Assembly: GCA_003991915.1 (NCBI GenBank)
Contig: RQTK01000111.1
Coordinates: forward strand, 217,212 to 281,211
Direction of reading: 5' to 3'
Length of the DNA: 64,000 bases
From: Elysia chlorotica
Lineage: Eukaryota; Mollusca; Gastropoda; Plakobranchidae
In this document: positions 62,730-64,000 of the stretch, in pieces
Numbering within the stretch: the first letter of the stretch is position 1
Layout of the letters: every line of letters begins with the position of its first letter
Notes under the pieces: model-generated
The model's input: only the letters and a program-made list of their open reading frames with translations
What the model was told of the DNA's origin: nothing
Database searches by the model: none
Translations under genes and position numbers: made by a program

Positions 62730-63040
62730 TTACAGTGCACCAGACAACTGTTTAAAGTGACAACACGGGTCGCTGTTAGCAAAGAGCTTAAGTGCTTTTC
62801 TCAGAGGAGGTCCAAGCTCATGTGGACAGAATGGATTACCCCCAGGAGTAAGGCACAAGCAAGGACAAGACAGCGGAGTAGTCAGTGCCAGTGACAGTAG
62901 GAGGCGGGGAGGGAACTTGCCGCTATGCCTCACAAGTCGGTAAGCAAGACGATACTGTCGGGTCTGAACATGATACGGCCAACATTGTAAAGAAAAACTG
63001 TTGTGAAAAGTTCCCCTCAGAATTGGAATCAAAAGCTTTA
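62730..63040 (-). CDS. Candidate terminal exon of an unrecognised gene (5' partial)
   Basis: An open frame of 102 codons ends in TAA. It is preceded by a good acceptor (CATCTTCAG, intron side just above 63040) that would place the intron in phase 1. A minus-strand AATAAA lies about 90 bases after the stop (TTTATT at 62637-62642). Codon composition is richer in G and C than the surroundings. The protein reads KLLIPILRG, QCWPYHVQTRQYRLAYRLVR, GKFPPRLLLSL and GGNPFCPHELGPPLRKAL, with eight Cys. I do not recognise a family, and no upstream exon was found in the window. It may be a chance frame. Confidence 0.35.
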
Positions 63041-64000
63041 CTGAAGATGTTATAGTTAATACACACAAAAAAAAATAATCTGGTTTCTAATTTACGCGTT
63101 TAAATGCCATAAATGTCTGCATTAATTTGGGCGGTACGAACTCAATAAAGCTGTCCATGCAATAGGCTGTGTTAAAGAATACAAGTTAAAGCGGTGTATA
63201 AGCAAAATGCAGTAAACAGTTTAAATGATCTGATCAATGTAACTTACGTTAAGACCAAGAATGCTAGTTTAATTACATTTTATAAACGAGATGGCTCGTA
63301 ATAAATATTGTGTACCTATTAATTGAACAAGTTAATGTGGAGTGTTAATAATACAATAATTATTAAAAATCTTACTTTATTGCTCCTGTTCAGTAAAATA
63401 ATGTATAAACCGAAGCCTTATTGTACAGGTTTAAGACAAGAGAAGTGCTTAAATAGTCTTAACTTCGAAGCAAGCACACAGTTCAAACAATATTTACAAA
63501 AATAGACTCAATCACTATAAATAACATCTTTAAGGTGATATTTTGAATAACGGAATAATGGGAATTACAATATCTACTTTAATCTCTTGCTATACATTTT
63601 CTTTCATTGCTGTACCTTAAATTAAAAAAAAAATCAATCTTTAATTTCGATTAGAACACTCTTCGGAGTTATATCAACTAAAATGTTTATCAATATCTAT
63701 CAGGAGCCTCAATACATTCTGAAAGTATTGCGGTTAAGTGATTTATCTCGAAAAGCATCTGCATTCTTTTTCGTTTCGTTCAAATGATATTCAGAAATTT
63801 ACACGTAATCATATAATCCCCGTTTACATTGGACTTTTAAAAATGTTTCCAGAATATAAGAAATCAAAATTTTGTAAGCAGACATACCGACACATATCCT
63901 CGCTAATAATTAATACGGAACCCGCCTTCGCAATTAGCGACAATATTGAGCATTTTGTGCGTGTCAGTATGAAAGTGGTTTAAAACGCTGAGAAAAATAT

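Overview
This window is AT-rich, intron-rich animal DNA. Its tRNA-derived SINEs, very long (CT)n/(GA)n arrays and a glycine-rich DUF1399 gene suggest a lophotrochozoan, most likely a mollusc and probably a gastropod; this is inference, since no sequence here names the species. Exon structures below were built by hand from GT/AG junctions, matching intron phases and protein family knowledge; no search was run.

Four genes carry the coding content. (1) Bases 83-12355, plus strand, 5' end off the window: a mosaic extracellular serine protease (CUB, two EGF, two Ig, trypsin-like domain) with a thrombin-like Tyr225/CDR loop. (2) Bases 15554-30719, minus strand: a complete 12-coding-exon, about 805-residue glycine-rich domain-containing protein (DUF1399 family) with a Gly/Cys tail and a candidate upstream ORF ending just before the main ATG. 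(3) Bases 36077-40248, plus strand: complete five-exon NDUFA5, a complex I accessory subunit of 117 residues. (4) Bases 45774-56664, plus strand: KLHDC10, a kelch-repeat substrate receptor of cullin-2 ubiquitin ligases, ten exons and about 428 residues. A possible terminal exon of an unrecognised fifth gene lies on the minus strand at 62730-63040. The four genes show no functional link. Genes 1 and 2 are tail-to-tail; genes 2 and 3 are head-to-head across about 5.3 kb.

The rest is repeat-rich. One SINE family (3' tail with GTTGGACGTTAAACCAACTCAA-like sequence, read in two parts) recurs at least eight times in both orientations. There are two 5'-truncated copies of one LINE, one with a small MITE nested in its reverse-transcriptase region, a hAT-like MITE, small foldback elements, several recent tandem duplications and many microsatellites. 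The two most unusual structures are a 372-bp near-perfect palindrome in an intron of the protease gene (7268-7639) and a decayed minisatellite (494-935) whose unit appears to copy the 3' end of the CUB exon together with its splice donor. Assembly gaps lie at 11246-12004 and 53572-53581.
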